Below are positions 8,057-16,353 of a stretch of DNA of 25,045 nucleotides, one piece after another. Made by a program: the position numbers and the translations under genes. The first letter of the stretch is position 1; every line of letters begins with the position of its first letter. Source of the stretch: Chara braunii (Eukaryota; Streptophyta; Charophyceae; Charales; Characeae); assembly GCA_003427395.1 (NCBI GenBank), contig BFEA01000618.1, positions 807,410-832,454 of the forward strand, given 5' to 3'. The notes beneath the pieces are model-generated. The model did not search any database, was not told the origin of the DNA, and saw nothing but the letters and a program-made list of their open reading frames with translations.

Positions 8057-8970
8057 CTAAGAAGTTTGAGTTTTAAGTGATCCATCCACTCCGATTGTCG
8101 AGAAGTGGCCGTATGAATCATATGAGCTAGATGAAGGTTGGTGATGGGTACTTGCGTTGATGACTGAGGTAAATTGTGGTAAGAGGAGTGGGAGGGAGGA
8201 GAGACGACAAAAGGGGGAGTATGAGGGACATGACTCGGCGATGGTCCGCCTGAGATTTCGAGATCGCGGCGGTAATAAAACCGCCCAATCGATCTTAGCC
8301 AAGATCGCCGCTTTGGAACCACGTCTTCTATTGTATCAGCTATATCTTCCTCACCCTGATCTATGTACTTGTGCGTATCTTGCGAATCCGGCTCAAGTGC
8401 CTTGGCAATGATTGCCGATAGTTGATTTGTTTTAGGAGGGACTCTCTGTTTCAGTTTTGCCTTTATGACATGATTGCGAAGATGATCTATGAACCAATCT
8501 CGAGCAGTGTTTTCTTCTCATCCAGACTTATCCAGAGCTGTTTGAAATCTATCCACAAAGTCTGGCATTAATTCTTCTGGTTCTTGAGGGCGCTTTTTCA
8601 GTTCAAACCAGGCAACGTCCTCGCTCACCTCACCAAATCTTTCTAAGAAGTTTTTTTTTTAACGTAGCCCAATCTACCCATCTATGGCGTTTAAACCAAT
8701 CGTGAGTGGTGTTTCTTACAAGCAAGGTGATGACTTGAGGAAGATCAGCCTCTTCATAGCCTTGAGCCTCCACAGCTTCGAGCCATGCCTCGGGATGGGT
8801 GTAATTAGGATGAAATGGAAAGGTGGTTGGGATGATTACTGTTACTTGAGGGGCATGCACATTAGCGTTGGCCACGGCTGCCTCTTCTCTTGCCTCCACT
8901 GACCTGTTTCGAGTGACGGGACGACTTCTTCTATCCGTTCAAGTGGGTACTCTTCCTCTTGCCAACTCAT
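8057..8970 (-). pseudogene. Gypsy gag N-terminal and capsid region, broken
   Basis: The likely start is ATG at 8970-8968 (MSWQEEEYPLERIEEVV), only about 30 nt after the primer-binding site. The frame changes near 8900 to continue ANVHAPQVTVIIPTTFPF and the capsid-like HPEAWLEAVEAQGY ... DWFKRHRWVDWATLKK. A ten-base A run (plus-strand T run at 8651-8660) then shifts the frame before RFGEVSEDVAWFELKKRPQE. A TGA stop at 8518-8520 interrupts, and reading resumes with ENTARDWFIDHLRNHVIKAK to VPKRRSWLRSIGRFYYRR. The architecture fits retrotransposon Gag. Confidence 0.82.
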
Positions 8971-8999
8971 CTTGCTATCACCAAAATCGACACGTGTCG

Positions 9000-9011
9000 G
9001 CTCCGATACCA
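9000..9011 (-). other. Primer-binding site, initiator tRNA-Met type
   Basis: The minus strand reads TGGTATCGGAGC, which matches the classical plant retrotransposon primer-binding site TGGTATCAGAGC at 11 of 12 positions. It is complementary to the 3' end of initiator tRNA-Met and sits just upstream of the gag ATG at 8970. It marks the boundary between the 5' LTR side and the internal region, and supports green-lineage origin. Confidence 0.85.
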
Positions 9012-10130
9012 ACCTCACGCCCTGTGATGTCTTCCGATCGGAGTGATAAAAATATGCGGAACAGGCTTTGAAAAACAACAAAATGGGGTGTGCCAAAGAT
9101 TTTTGGGAAAATCGAGTGTGGGGACACAGATGGAACCGAAATCTCCCGTGTGGTTCCAGTTTAGTGAGAAATGGCCATAGCCACGTTCGTTTAATCCAAA
9201 AAGTATCTCCGAACTTCCATACGGGCTACTCGACGTCTTTTCGAACAAAAGGGCAGGGGCAAGCACGTGGGAATCGTTTTCGATAAAAGTTCTGACGCCG
9301 TTCGTTACAGAGCTCGGAATCCAACGCGAATGGCCTCAGCCTGGTCGCTCTTTCCTTGTGTTCGTCCTCGTCGTGTGTCCAGTAGCGGAACCCCTTTTCC
9401 CGGTAACGCTCGGTGCGGCAGCAATCGCTACACAAAGTGTTGGCCAATGAGGTGCCACTGCTGTCCACTGGATGACAATCAATTCGTTAAAAGGCAATAA
9501 CAATGAGTACGAGGGAAAGTGAGTATTAATAATCGTTTTTTTTATGCCTAGTCGGATCGGTGCAATTAGTCCACATGGGATAAGCAAGGCTGATTGTGTA
9601 TGTTTAATCAACCCGTTATTCGATCAAAGGAATAAACAGACAGCGTGCAAACTGATCCAAAGCGTAAGTCCATGCAATCCAATTAGTCGAGAGAATAACC
9701 TTCTTTCAGTCGTGCGAGTAGTTAAGCATGCATCAAAATGGTTACAGACTCCTAATTCGTTCCAGTCATCAGGGTAACAACTCAGTCGATAAATATGTGT
9801 AAGAGATCACTCATGCATTAACCATTGGATACTGAGGAGCAAAGAGAGGGATGGGATAAGATCACCTGATCTTGGTGGTCTCTTCAAATTCAACGATACT
9901 CGTCCGCGTGAGATCCGGTTGAATTCAACGAGACGAGCAGGACAGGACCTCCGAAGCTGGTAGGGACGAGGGAGTTATCATAACATTCAGACATTCATGA
10001 AGAACATATCAAGAGAGAGAGAGAGAGAGGGAGGAGGTTGATGGAGCCGTAGCTTGACTGAAGAAGGGGACTAAAGAAAAAGGAGTTAAAACCACACAAA
10101 TAGATCTAAGAAACAAAACCGGCAATCTGC
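9012..10130 (-). other. Probable 5' LTR region and flank, unbounded
   Basis: By position, the 5' LTR should begin a few bases beyond the primer-binding site at 9012 and extend to higher coordinates. Candidate LTR end sequence on the minus strand is GACATCACA followed by an 11-base spacer. I could not locate the outer LTR boundary because no second copy is in the window. Small open frames here have no recognised motifs. A 12-bp palindrome GTTGAATTCAAC lies near 9919. Confidence 0.4.
10012..10029. repeat. Short (GA)n microsatellite
   Basis: An uninterrupted run of about nine GA units, continuing into a purine-rich GGGAGGAGG stretch. Confidence 0.9.
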
Positions 10131-10495
10131 TGTGGACTTAGCTTCCAATCTAGGAGGAGGAATTGAAGATCAAAGGCGCACAAGCCTTCTGGTCCCTGAC
10201 TATGGCAGCACGCCATGCAACCACTCGTACGCATACACCTTCCTTACCTTGGTACTTGCGATCCCGACCGCTACATACCAACCTCCACACCACAGCGATC
10301 GTCACCCCGCCCACTCAGCTTCCACACCGACTTGCCTAGATCCCACAGTCCGTCCCGGCCACTCAGCGCACAACCTTGCAAAACTACAGTCATCTCCTCA
10401 GGACTTTTCGACTTGACGTATATACACATCATTTAGCCACGACTTCACGGAAGCTAGCAGATGGGTTGAGAGAGCTTTTCGGATGCGCTTGCGGA
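10130..10495. other. No recognised gene
   Basis: Two overlapping plus-strand open frames (10132-10416 and 10215-10436) are Pro-, His- and Ser-rich with no recognised domain. They are mutually exclusive and look like chance frames in a C-rich stretch. Confidence 0.4.
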
Positions 10496-10499
10496 TTTT

Positions 10500-10900
10500 A
10501 TAGTTGCAAAGAGGGAGATAGAAGATGGGAGGGAAGGGGGCGGAGGTAGGAGGGGGTGAAAAGAGAGTTCGGGTAAATCGCCCGGGGAAACCATATTGAT
10601 CACTGCGAGTTCCTTCGCAACCAATCAGATCACAGTGTGAGGGGAGTATCCTCCTTACATGATGTCACGTGACCGCTCGAATACCCTGAGGGGGGGGATC
10701 GGTAGGGAGTTCCTGTGTGGGGATGAAGGTGGGAAGAAGGAGAGCGCGAAGAGTAGTGCGGAGCGGGTACAAGATTTAGATGAAAAGGAGCGGGAGAGAA
10801 GTGCGAAGGGAGAGGGGATGGAAAACAGTTACAGATGGAGGAAAGAAGGCGTGAAGAAGAGAGAGGTGAAGATGACATGGGGATAGTGGGAAGCGGAGGA
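10500..10900. repeat. Purine-rich tract on plus strand
   Basis: The plus strand is strongly enriched in G and A (for example GGGAGGGAAGGGGGCGGAGG near 10530, and long GAAGGAG/GAGAAG runs at 10725-10880), interrupted at 10580-10680. Open frames on both strands here reflect this composition bias and no domain was seen. Confidence 0.7.
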
Positions 10901-11410
10901 AGTTCGCATACATGGCGCCAACACAGAGACAAAAAGGCACCAAAACAGTTATGTTTCGTCCGTTCTAGCTCTAAAACTAATTTGAGATTGAGAAATTCAA
11001 AAACAATATCCGCACGCGAGATTGGACATGGGAAAAATCCTACGCCTATTCAAATCCTATTGAAAATTCACAGAGCCTTCAAGAGCGAATTTAGGTTCAC
11101 TTCCAAGAAAGGACACGTCAGCAGGAAGTGCGGCCACAAATTCCGGAATCCCCAACTGCCGAACAAAATTCCTAGTGCACTCACTAAGGCGCGCGTAAGT
11201 CCTACGTAAATTCATGGTTTCCGGAGAGAAATTGCGAAATCCTCAGAAAGAAAAACAACAAGTTTTAAAAGTGGGAGGGCCTCGTCGGCCATTGATTCCA
11301 TGCATACCACCAACCAAAAAGAAGGGTATCCCTAAAGCCCGTTAGAGATCGAAAAAGCACAAATAACAAAACTCAGGGCTTCAGAAGTTCGTTTAGGTGC
11401 AGAAGCTGGT
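10901..11410. other. No recognised gene
   Basis: An open frame at 10835-11209 reaches into this stretch but matches nothing I know; it includes a basic segment (SKKGHVSRKCGHKFRN) without proper zinc-finger spacing. From 11210 to 11410 all frames are interrupted. Confidence 0.4.
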
Positions 11411-11614
11411 ATGTCACAGACACGTCCGATGGTCACCCAACTGCGGCAGTGGTGGGACACCGCCTTCCATTCCCTCACGGGCTGTCACATCCTCTGGGAC
11501 CTTGGCCTTCTGCTCCTGGGTGACAACTGCCATTTGCTGGCACACTGGTCCCTATTCGCCACCAACCTGACTGCACATCCTCATGTTAGCCTGGAGAGCC
11601 AGTTACTCCTTTGA
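11411..11614 (+). CDS. Unassigned ORF upstream of the gap
   Basis: A 67-residue open frame starting MSQTRPMVTQLRQWWDTAFH, Leu- and His-rich, with no recognised domain. It abuts the next plus-strand ORF at 11611 in a different frame. It could be part of an exon, but no splice logic can be shown because of the nearby gap. Confidence 0.2.
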   Translation: MSQTRPMVTQLRQWWDTAFHSLTGCHILWDLGLLLLGDNCHLLAHWSLFATNLTAHPHVSLESQLLL

Positions 11615-11833
11615 AAGAAAGGACTACCAATTTGGCCTGCAGCAGGCACAACAAGATTGAAGAACAGATCAAGACCAGAACCTGCGAGGCATGGAAGTCG
11701 ATGAAATGTGACCTTCTCGAGGAAAAAGACTCCCTCACCATGGAAACAATCCAAGACTCCTACACACAGATTTGGCAAGATTCTAACAGAATATTTTCAG
11801 AACTGGATGCCACCACAGTCACCCTGTCGCACC
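11611..11833 (+). CDS. Unassigned ORF truncated by assembly gap
   Basis: The readable part is about 74 residues (MKERTTNLACSRHNKIEEQI and on), hydrophilic and probably helical, with EEKDSLTMETIQDSY and IWQDSNRIFSELDATT. It runs into undetermined bases at 11834; after the gap a frame reads on to 12189, but continuity depends on the true gap length. Its amino-acid make-up looks more protein-like than its neighbours', but I recognise no family. Confidence 0.3.
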
Positions 11834-12035
11834 NNNNNNNNNNNNNNNNNNNNNNNNNNNNNNNNNNNNNNNNNNNNNNNNNNNNNNNNNNNNNNNNNNN
11901 NNNNNNNNNNNNNNNNNNNNNNNNNNNNNNNNNNNNNNNNNNNNNNNNNNNNNNNNNNNNNNNNNNNNNNNNNNNNNNNNNNNNNNNNNNNNNNNNNNNN
12001 NNNNNNNNNNNNNNNNNNNNNNNNNNNNNNNNNNN
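11834..12035. other. Assembly gap, 202 N
   Basis: All bases are undetermined. The true distance across the gap is unknown, so any ORF spanning it is untrustworthy. Confidence 0.99.
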
Positions 12036-12640
12036 GGGACATTGTCAACGGGAACGAGCCTTCAGACTGTGTAAGGCACTGGAACAACCGTGGAGGACCG
12101 GCGGTCGGGAGACACAAACGCAACAAACAGTGGACGCAGGAATGACACGGGTTCAGCTACAACAAACCCCGGGCCTGAAGGGAGGATAGATGTCGGCCTG
12201 AAGATGGGGGTCACGGTCTGAAGGTCCAAGGGTTTAGGGTTTAAAAGCTTGAGAGGAGGAGACTGACAGAATTTTAATTGGGAGGGAGAACGATCTTTCT
12301 CCCGCCTCGGTTTGGACCTAACATTTGCATGATCGCTGCCGGCGACCTGGCTCAGATCCCAACACTGAGGGGTTTGAGTGGGTCGTCAGGAGGCGGATGG
12401 ATTCTTTAGGGGGAAGATGCTAGCAACTACGCGATCACTTTTGGCGGCCTGGCTCAAGGCTGAGGAGTCATACTCCCCACACGCTCCAAAGTGACAGTGT
12501 AAGATCCCTTGGGGAAGGGCTGCAGATTCCTGGCACTCGGCAAGACGGAACTCCGGGAATGGGGCTAGGCCAGGACTGATGACAGAGCTCAATTATGGGA
12601 AGGGTTTTTCTTGCAGCCCTGAGGAAAAAGTGGTTCTGTG
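12036..12640. other. No recognised gene; weak direct repeat
   Basis: A degenerate direct repeat is visible: GATCGCTGCCGGCGACCTGG near 12331 and GATCACTTTTGGCGGCCTGG near 12433, both continuing CTCA...TGAGG, about 100 bp apart. The open frames in this stretch lack known motifs. Confidence 0.4.
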
Positions 12641-12689
12641 ACTACATGACTAATGGCTGTGACCCCAACACATGGCATTGCATTGCTGT

Positions 12690-12860
12690 TTCCAAGGGAT
12701 GCTGGACCCGGTTTCCAGCAGGTGCTGCTCCCCACCAATAGATGGAGCAGCCTGCTGGCCAAGCCCTCAATTTTGGCTGTTCTCCTACCAGTGCTGGGAT
12801 AGTGGACTTGCGAAAGGGCTTTAAACAAAACAAACAAAACAAAACAAAACAAAAAGAACA
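12690..12860 (+). repeat. SINE-like repeat with A-rich tail
   Basis: The segment GCTGGACCCGGTTTCCAGCA and GGTGCTGCTCCCCACCAATA (about 12701-12740) recurs on the minus strand inside the LINE 3' untranslated region (16386-16437) and, diverged, at 15689-15740. About 80 bp downstream lies an A-rich AAAC-repeat tail (12823-12855). The body-plus-tail layout and the shared sequence with a LINE 3' end suggest a SINE or LINE-tail copy. Confidence 0.55.
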
Positions 12861-13138
12861 CGTTCTTCCGCAGGAACCTTCAGCTGGGATAGATCGTAAT
12901 TGCGTACGTCAACAACCAGCATTTCGCACAGCTTGCTCAGACTAACCTGATTTTGTAAGAGAATGGCCTGGCCGCTGTTGATGACATTCCCTAGATGAAG
13001 AACCCATCCTCATTCATGACAGGGATCATCAGCTGCTAACTTCCAGTTGGTACTGCGGGGCCTGCTGTTCAGACAGCCTCTGAACCACTATCCATGATTG
13101 GGGGTCCTATCTGACATGAGTCAGACATCGCAGGCACC

Positions 13139-13216
13139 TTGCCAATTTTTGGGCACTCCTGCAGGAGAAGGATGGTGTTGCCAATTTTTGGGCACTCCTG
13201 CAGGAGAAGGATGGTC
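13139..13216 (+). repeat. 39-bp tandem duplication
   Basis: Two successive units starting TTGCCAATTTTTGGGCACTC and continuing through CTGCAGGAGAAGGATGGT are identical for at least 38 positions (13139-13177 and 13178-13216). Each contains the 12-bp palindrome CTCCTGCAGGAG. The start of the unit reappears at 13348. Confidence 0.93.
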
Positions 13217-13225
13217 ACTGTTGGA

Positions 13226-13343
13226 CCCGTCTGCAGGAGAAGGATGGTCACTGGACAGTGACTACCTGTCCAGTGACTACCTGTCCAGTGACTACCTGTC
13301 CAGTGACTACCTGTCCAGTGACCATCCTTCTCCTGCAGACGGG
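13226..13343. repeat. 33-bp perfect inverted repeat with 15-bp tandem loop
   Basis: Arms at 13226-13258 and 13311-13343 are exact reverse complements (left arm begins CCCGTCTGCAGGAGAAGGAT). The 52-base loop is made of the 15-bp unit TGACTACCTGTCCAG, present four times from 13259 to 13318, the last copy overlapping the right arm. The arm includes the same CTGCAGGAGAAGGATGGTCA as the upstream 39-bp duplication. Confidence 0.95.
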
Positions 13344-13417
13344 ACCCTTGCCAATTTTTGGCAGGGACCTTTTGAGGTACCGGCACGGGTTGTTTGAATA
13401 ATGTGAAAGGGCTCTTT

Positions 13418-13418
<1 letters not shown>

Positions 13419-13449
<31 letters not shown>
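13419..13449. repeat. (CT)n microsatellite
   Basis: About 15 uninterrupted CT units immediately downstream of the structured repeat cluster. Confidence 0.95.
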
Positions 13450-13451
<2 letters not shown>

Positions 13452-13559
13452 GCATGTATACACACATCACGCATCTGCGATCAGCGCACTTCATCTACGC
13501 ACCGCAAGTATGGTTACGACTGTTCGTTTTGAATGTACTCGTGGCTTAAGGTAAGAGAC

Positions 13560-13762
13560 AAGACAGTCCCAACAGGTGCTTAGAAAGAGTGACCCTTTTT
13601 TTTTTTTTTTTTTGAACCACTGGTACCTCCGTGCCTGTTTTTGCCAACCCTGAATTTCACTGCGCACCGAAAAGTTGTGGAGCCTATGTCCGATTGTGTT
13701 TTCTTTTCGGGTTCTCTTCGGAAATGAAAAGAAAAAAACAGAACAACAGAAAAAAAGAAAAA
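13560..13762. other. T run and flanking unassigned sequence
   Basis: A run of over 20 T (from about 13590) is preceded by GAAAGAGTGACCC, strikingly similar to the GAAAGAGTGAACCT that precedes the LINE poly(T) at 16343-16355. It may be the poly(A) tail of a minus-strand retroposed sequence. No coding sequence is recognised. Confidence 0.4.
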
Positions 13763-14030
13763 AAGCAACAATGCTATGGGCGTGAAAGCAGCCAGATGCA
13801 GAATCTGGGGTACATGTGAGAGTATGCCCTCCGAACGGGCGTTACAGCTCTGCTGTAATCATGGCAGTAGGGGGAAAAAATAGTACAAGAAAATAAAAAA
13901 GGCTTGAAAAAGCAACAACTCTTGGGACGTGAAAGCACCTAGATACAGAATCTGGAGTACATGTGAGAGTATCTGAACGGGCGTTACAGCCCTGGAGCAA
14001 GATCCCACTACCGATGTATGTGGATTAGTG
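13763..14030 (+). repeat. Tandem pair of a dispersed repeat
   Basis: Two copies of a segment GCGTGAAAGCAGCCAGATGC ... AGAATCTGGGGTACATGTGA ... CGGGCGTTACAGC occur at about 13768-13852 and 13908-13993, each preceded by an AAAG-rich head and followed by TCTGCTGTAATC or CCTGGAGCAAGATC. A third copy lies at about 15100-15175. Confidence 0.8.
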
Positions 14031-14178
14031 TTTAAGCCTTTAAAGTGTGTGACTGTCAGGTATCGTGGATTTGGCAGGAAATCAGCAGTCGCCTGTTTTT
14101 GTGAATTAAGCCCGGGAAAAGGATGTTTTCTTTTGCTCTCCCATTGGTAGGTTTTTCCTTTGTTTTTGTTGTTGGGGT

Positions 14179-14240
14179 CCTGTGGCTGTCCCAAACGTGC
14201 ATGTGGTTCTGATTTCACGCACGTTTGGGACAGCCACAGG
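14179..14240. repeat. 22-bp perfect hairpin
   Basis: Arms CCTGTGGCTGTCCCAAACGT(GC) at 14179-14200 and its exact reverse complement at 14219-14240 enclose an 18-base loop. It could be a remnant of a short MITE or an RNA hairpin; no T run follows that would suggest a terminator. Confidence 0.95.
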
Positions 14241-14337
14241 AATGGGAGAGAAGGTTAACGGAGACCCTAATTTTCAGACCACTTGCCATGCCATTTATAT
14301 GAAAACCAAAGGGTCATTTTAATCAAACTTGCCACCA

Positions 14338-14908
14338 ATTCGTAGAGTGGAGACCATACTAACTAACTGCAAAAAAAAATCAAAAAATAAAAAATAAAAA
14401 ACATATAAAACAACAAGGCAAAAGTGCATTTTCATGAAATTTCGGCAACATCTCAATTTCAGAAATCTTGAGAAATTTCAGAAATCTTAACAGAGGAAAT
14501 TCCAATTCGCCAAATGACACAAAATTTGGCACACACCAACGTTGAACCAAAACAAGAACAGGCAAAAAAAAAAAAAAAAAAAAAAAAAAACATAAAATTT
14601 GACCCCGAAACCCTAATTTCAGTTTTGGACTCGTTACCCAGGGCCTGAAAATGGGGGTCCCTGTTTTGATTTTTTTTTTTTTGCCTGTTCTTGTTTTGGT
14701 TCAACGTGGGTGTGTGCCAAATTTTGTGTCATTTGGAGAATTGGAATTTCCTCTGTTAAGATTTCTGAAATTTCTCAAGATTTCTGAAATTGAGATGTTG
14801 GCGAAATTTCATGAAAATGCACTTTTGCCTTGCTGTTTTATATGTTTTTTATTTTTTATTTTTGGATTTTTTTTTGCAGTTAGTTAGTATGCTCTCCACT
14901 CTACGAAT
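14338..14908. repeat. Large inverted repeat, arms about 240 bp
   Basis: The left arm (14338-14590) starts ATTCGTAGAGTGGAGACCAT and passes ACTAACTAACTGC, CAAGGCAAAAGTGCATTTTC, ATGAAATTTCGGCAACATCT and AACAAGAACAGGC before an A run. The right arm (about 14670-14908) is its reverse complement with few differences, beginning with a T run and GCCTGTTCTTGTT and ending CTCCACTCTACGAAT. The 79-base centre is single copy. Short open frames on each arm encode the same peptide read from opposite strands, which is a by-product of the palindrome. Confidence 0.95.
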
Positions 14909-15099
14909 CTAGCAGTTTTTTCTTCATTTGTTTGGTCATGAAATGTTTTTTTGCATTTATATTTTCCCTATTTCACGCTGCCACCCACCTGTCCCCCACC
15001 CATCCCACACCCGTCACACTAATCCACGTACATGGCTAGTGGGATCTCGTTCCTGGTGTAATCACAGCAGCAGAAAATAAAAATAAGAACAAAAAAAAA

Positions 15100-15175
15100 G
15101 AAAAGCATCAACTCTTTGGACGTGAAAGCAGCTGGATACAGAATCTGGAGTACATATGAGAGTGCGTCCTCCATT
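15100..15175 (+). repeat. Third copy of dispersed repeat
   Basis: AAGCATCAACTCTTTGGACG, GTGAAAGCAGCTGGATACAG and AATCTGGAGTACATATGAGA match the two tandem copies at 13768-13993 and are again preceded by an A-rich AAAATAAAAATAAGAAC head. Confidence 0.8.
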
Positions 15176-15375
15176 GCAAAGTGTCAGCTGTCCGTGGAAT
15201 GCGCCCTGCCTCTTTGGCAGGGCACTAAAACCAAATCGCAAGAAAAGAAGAGAAAACACAGGTAACAGAAAACGAAACTAGCTATGTTTCTGGGTGAATG
15301 TGTTCCTTTGAGTACTGATGTGAGCACATCTCCTTCACGGCCCTCCCCGATGTCCTTCCTTCCTTTCTTTCTTCT

Positions 15376-15398
15376 TTTTTTTTTTTTTTTTTTTTTTG
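15376..15398. repeat. T run, possible retroposon tail
   Basis: About 23 T, followed by GGTATTCGTAAATACAACC, which resembles the GAATACAAC end of the nearby foldback elements. It may be the tail of a minus-strand retroposed fragment. Confidence 0.5.
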
Positions 15399-15502
15399 GT
15401 ATTCGTAAATACAACCGATGCCGAGCCTCTGGTACCTCCGAACTCTTCGAGGACTTGGCAAAACTGCCAGTTTTCCTTATTTTACCAACACTGGCTGAGG
15501 TA

Positions 15503-15613
15503 CTACCTTGCTCCCGCGAATACAACGTATGGTAATTATAGGTGTATTTGGGGTAAATTTCAGTCTAACTACATTTATAATGACCGTACACTGTATTCGG
15601 GGGAAGAAGGTAG
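15503..15613. repeat. Foldback MITE-like element, copy 1
   Basis: The element starts CTACCTTGCTCCCGCGAATA and ends in the complementary CGAATA-CCCCCTTCTTCC-type sequence ending GGTAG. Arms of about 47 bp are imperfectly complementary: the GAATACAACGTATGGTAATT stretch pairs with AATGACCGTACACTGTATTC. The loop contains TTTCAGTCT, the reverse complement of the loop in copy 2. Confidence 0.85.
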
Positions 15614-15688
15614 TGGTTTAAGCAAAACCAGACCGCGATTAGGGGGAGTGATATGAGCAGCCTCCCTGAGTAGGCTTGTCGCTGGGTA

Positions 15689-15740
15689 CTCCATCTGTTG
15701 GTGGTGGGGCACCTCACCTGGTGGAAAACGGGTCCAGTAT
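15689..15740 (-). repeat. Diverged copy of LINE-tail/SINE-like motif
   Basis: On the minus strand this reads GGATACTGGACCCGTTTTCC, then ACCAGGTGAGGTGCCCCACC, then ACCAACAGATGGAG, matching the motif at 12701-12747 and 16386-16437 with several changes. It directly neighbours foldback copy 1. Confidence 0.7.
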
Positions 15741-15951
15741 CCCATGCATGAGTACATGAAGTAGGAAGAATGACGCAATTTAAGAGTTTGGATAGAGGGC
15801 TTACACAAGGGCTATTCTTGAAAGAAAAGAAAAAAATTAACGCGTTTGACTCTGTTTGAGTGTAGTGGGCCAAATTGACACCGCAGGCAGCAGCTCTTCA
15901 CCCTTCTGCTAGATAGCAGGTGAGAACCAGGCCACTCAAGTGCTAAGCATT

Positions 15952-16052
15952 CTACCGAATACAACATACGGTCATTATAGCTGTATTTAGACTGAAAGAT
16001 ACCTCAAATACAGCTATAATGACCGTATGTTGTATTTGGGGGAAGAAGGTAG
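15952..16052. repeat. Foldback MITE-like element, copy 2 (near perfect)
   Basis: Perfect 31-bp arms: AATACAACATACGGTCATTA... at 15958-15988 and its exact reverse complement at 16006-16036, around a 17-base loop containing AGACTGAAAG. CTACC and GGTAG flank on the outside. The right shoulder GGGGGAAGAAGGTAG is identical to copy 1, while the loop lies in the opposite orientation. Confidence 0.93.
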
Positions 16053-16056
16053 GTAA

Positions 16057-16243
16057 AAGCAGCCTGTATCTGCTGCTACCACAGCAAGGCCGAATTCAAG
16101 ATCAGCCTTTTCTGGTAACAGGCAAGCAATCATTGTACCTGCTGTGATCAGACACCTGCAACCTGTGACTGCTTCGAATATAGCAAGACCCAATTCAAAA
16201 TCAGCCTTGCCTGCTATCAGGCAATCAAAACATTGTACCTACA
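16057..16243 (+). repeat. Direct repeat, about 85 bp, two copies
   Basis: Copy A (16057-16140) and copy B (about 16156-16243) share CAGCAAGGCCGAATTCAAGA versus TAGCAAGACCCAATTCAAAA, then TCAGCCTT..CTG.TA.CAGGCAA and ATTGTACCT. They are about 80 percent alike by eye. No coding potential was recognised. Confidence 0.8.
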
Positions 16244-16342
16244 TCAGGCTATTGTCCCTTCTACTCTCCCCCATACCATTGCATGTCCACCAAAGCCTTA
16301 GCTTCGCAGTGGGAAGGGATCCGCAAAGTCCGTGAGGGGGGG

Positions 16343-16353
16343 AAAGAGTGAAC

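Larger units (their letters stand above)
450..9011 (-). mobile_element. Degenerate Ty3/gypsy LTR retrotransposon (internal region)
   Basis: Reading the minus strand from 9011 downwards, the order is primer-binding site, gag with CCHC knuckle, linker, aspartic protease with DTG, reverse transcriptase, RNase H, integrase with HHCC finger and DDE core. Integrase after RNase H is diagnostic of Ty3/gypsy rather than Ty1/copia. The reading frame is broken at many points: at least three frameshifts, numerous in-frame stops, and a 2.1-kb insertion (2561-4681) inside RT. Two catalytic residues are also substituted. The 5' LTR should lie above 9012 and the 3' LTR below 450, but I could not define either by comparing terminal copies. 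The element is a non-autonomous fossil. Confidence 0.93.
13998..15060. repeat. Outer inverted repeat enclosing nested hairpins
   Basis: GATCCCACTACCGATGTATG ... TGGATTAGTGT at 14001-14032 is matched in reverse complement by ACACTAATCCACGTACATGG ... CTAGTGGGATC at about 15015-15048 with a few mismatches. Together with the copies of the dispersed repeat outside each arm, this suggests a roughly 1-kb foldback element whose interior carries two further inverted repeats. Confidence 0.65.

Noticed and set aside
9012-10130. A defined 5' LTR
   Set aside because: No second LTR copy is in the window and no clear TG...CA ends were found, so only a probable region is annotated.
11611-12189. 192-residue ORF spanning the assembly gap
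   Set aside because: The frame is joined only through 202 undetermined bases, so I kept only the part before the gap as an unassigned ORF.
13259-13318. CRISPR-like short repeats
   Set aside because: The 15-bp units are directly adjacent with no spacers.
13069-13494. Repeat-bearing ORFs on both strands with HWTGS or DYLSS peptide repeats
   Set aside because: The peptide periodicity reflects the 15-bp DNA repeat, whose length is a multiple of three; open frames exist on both strands, so coding is not supported.
14459-14887. Matching ORFs on opposite strands (LEFPLLRFLKFLKISEIEML)
   Set aside because: The same peptide appears because the two arms are an inverted repeat; no evidence of coding.
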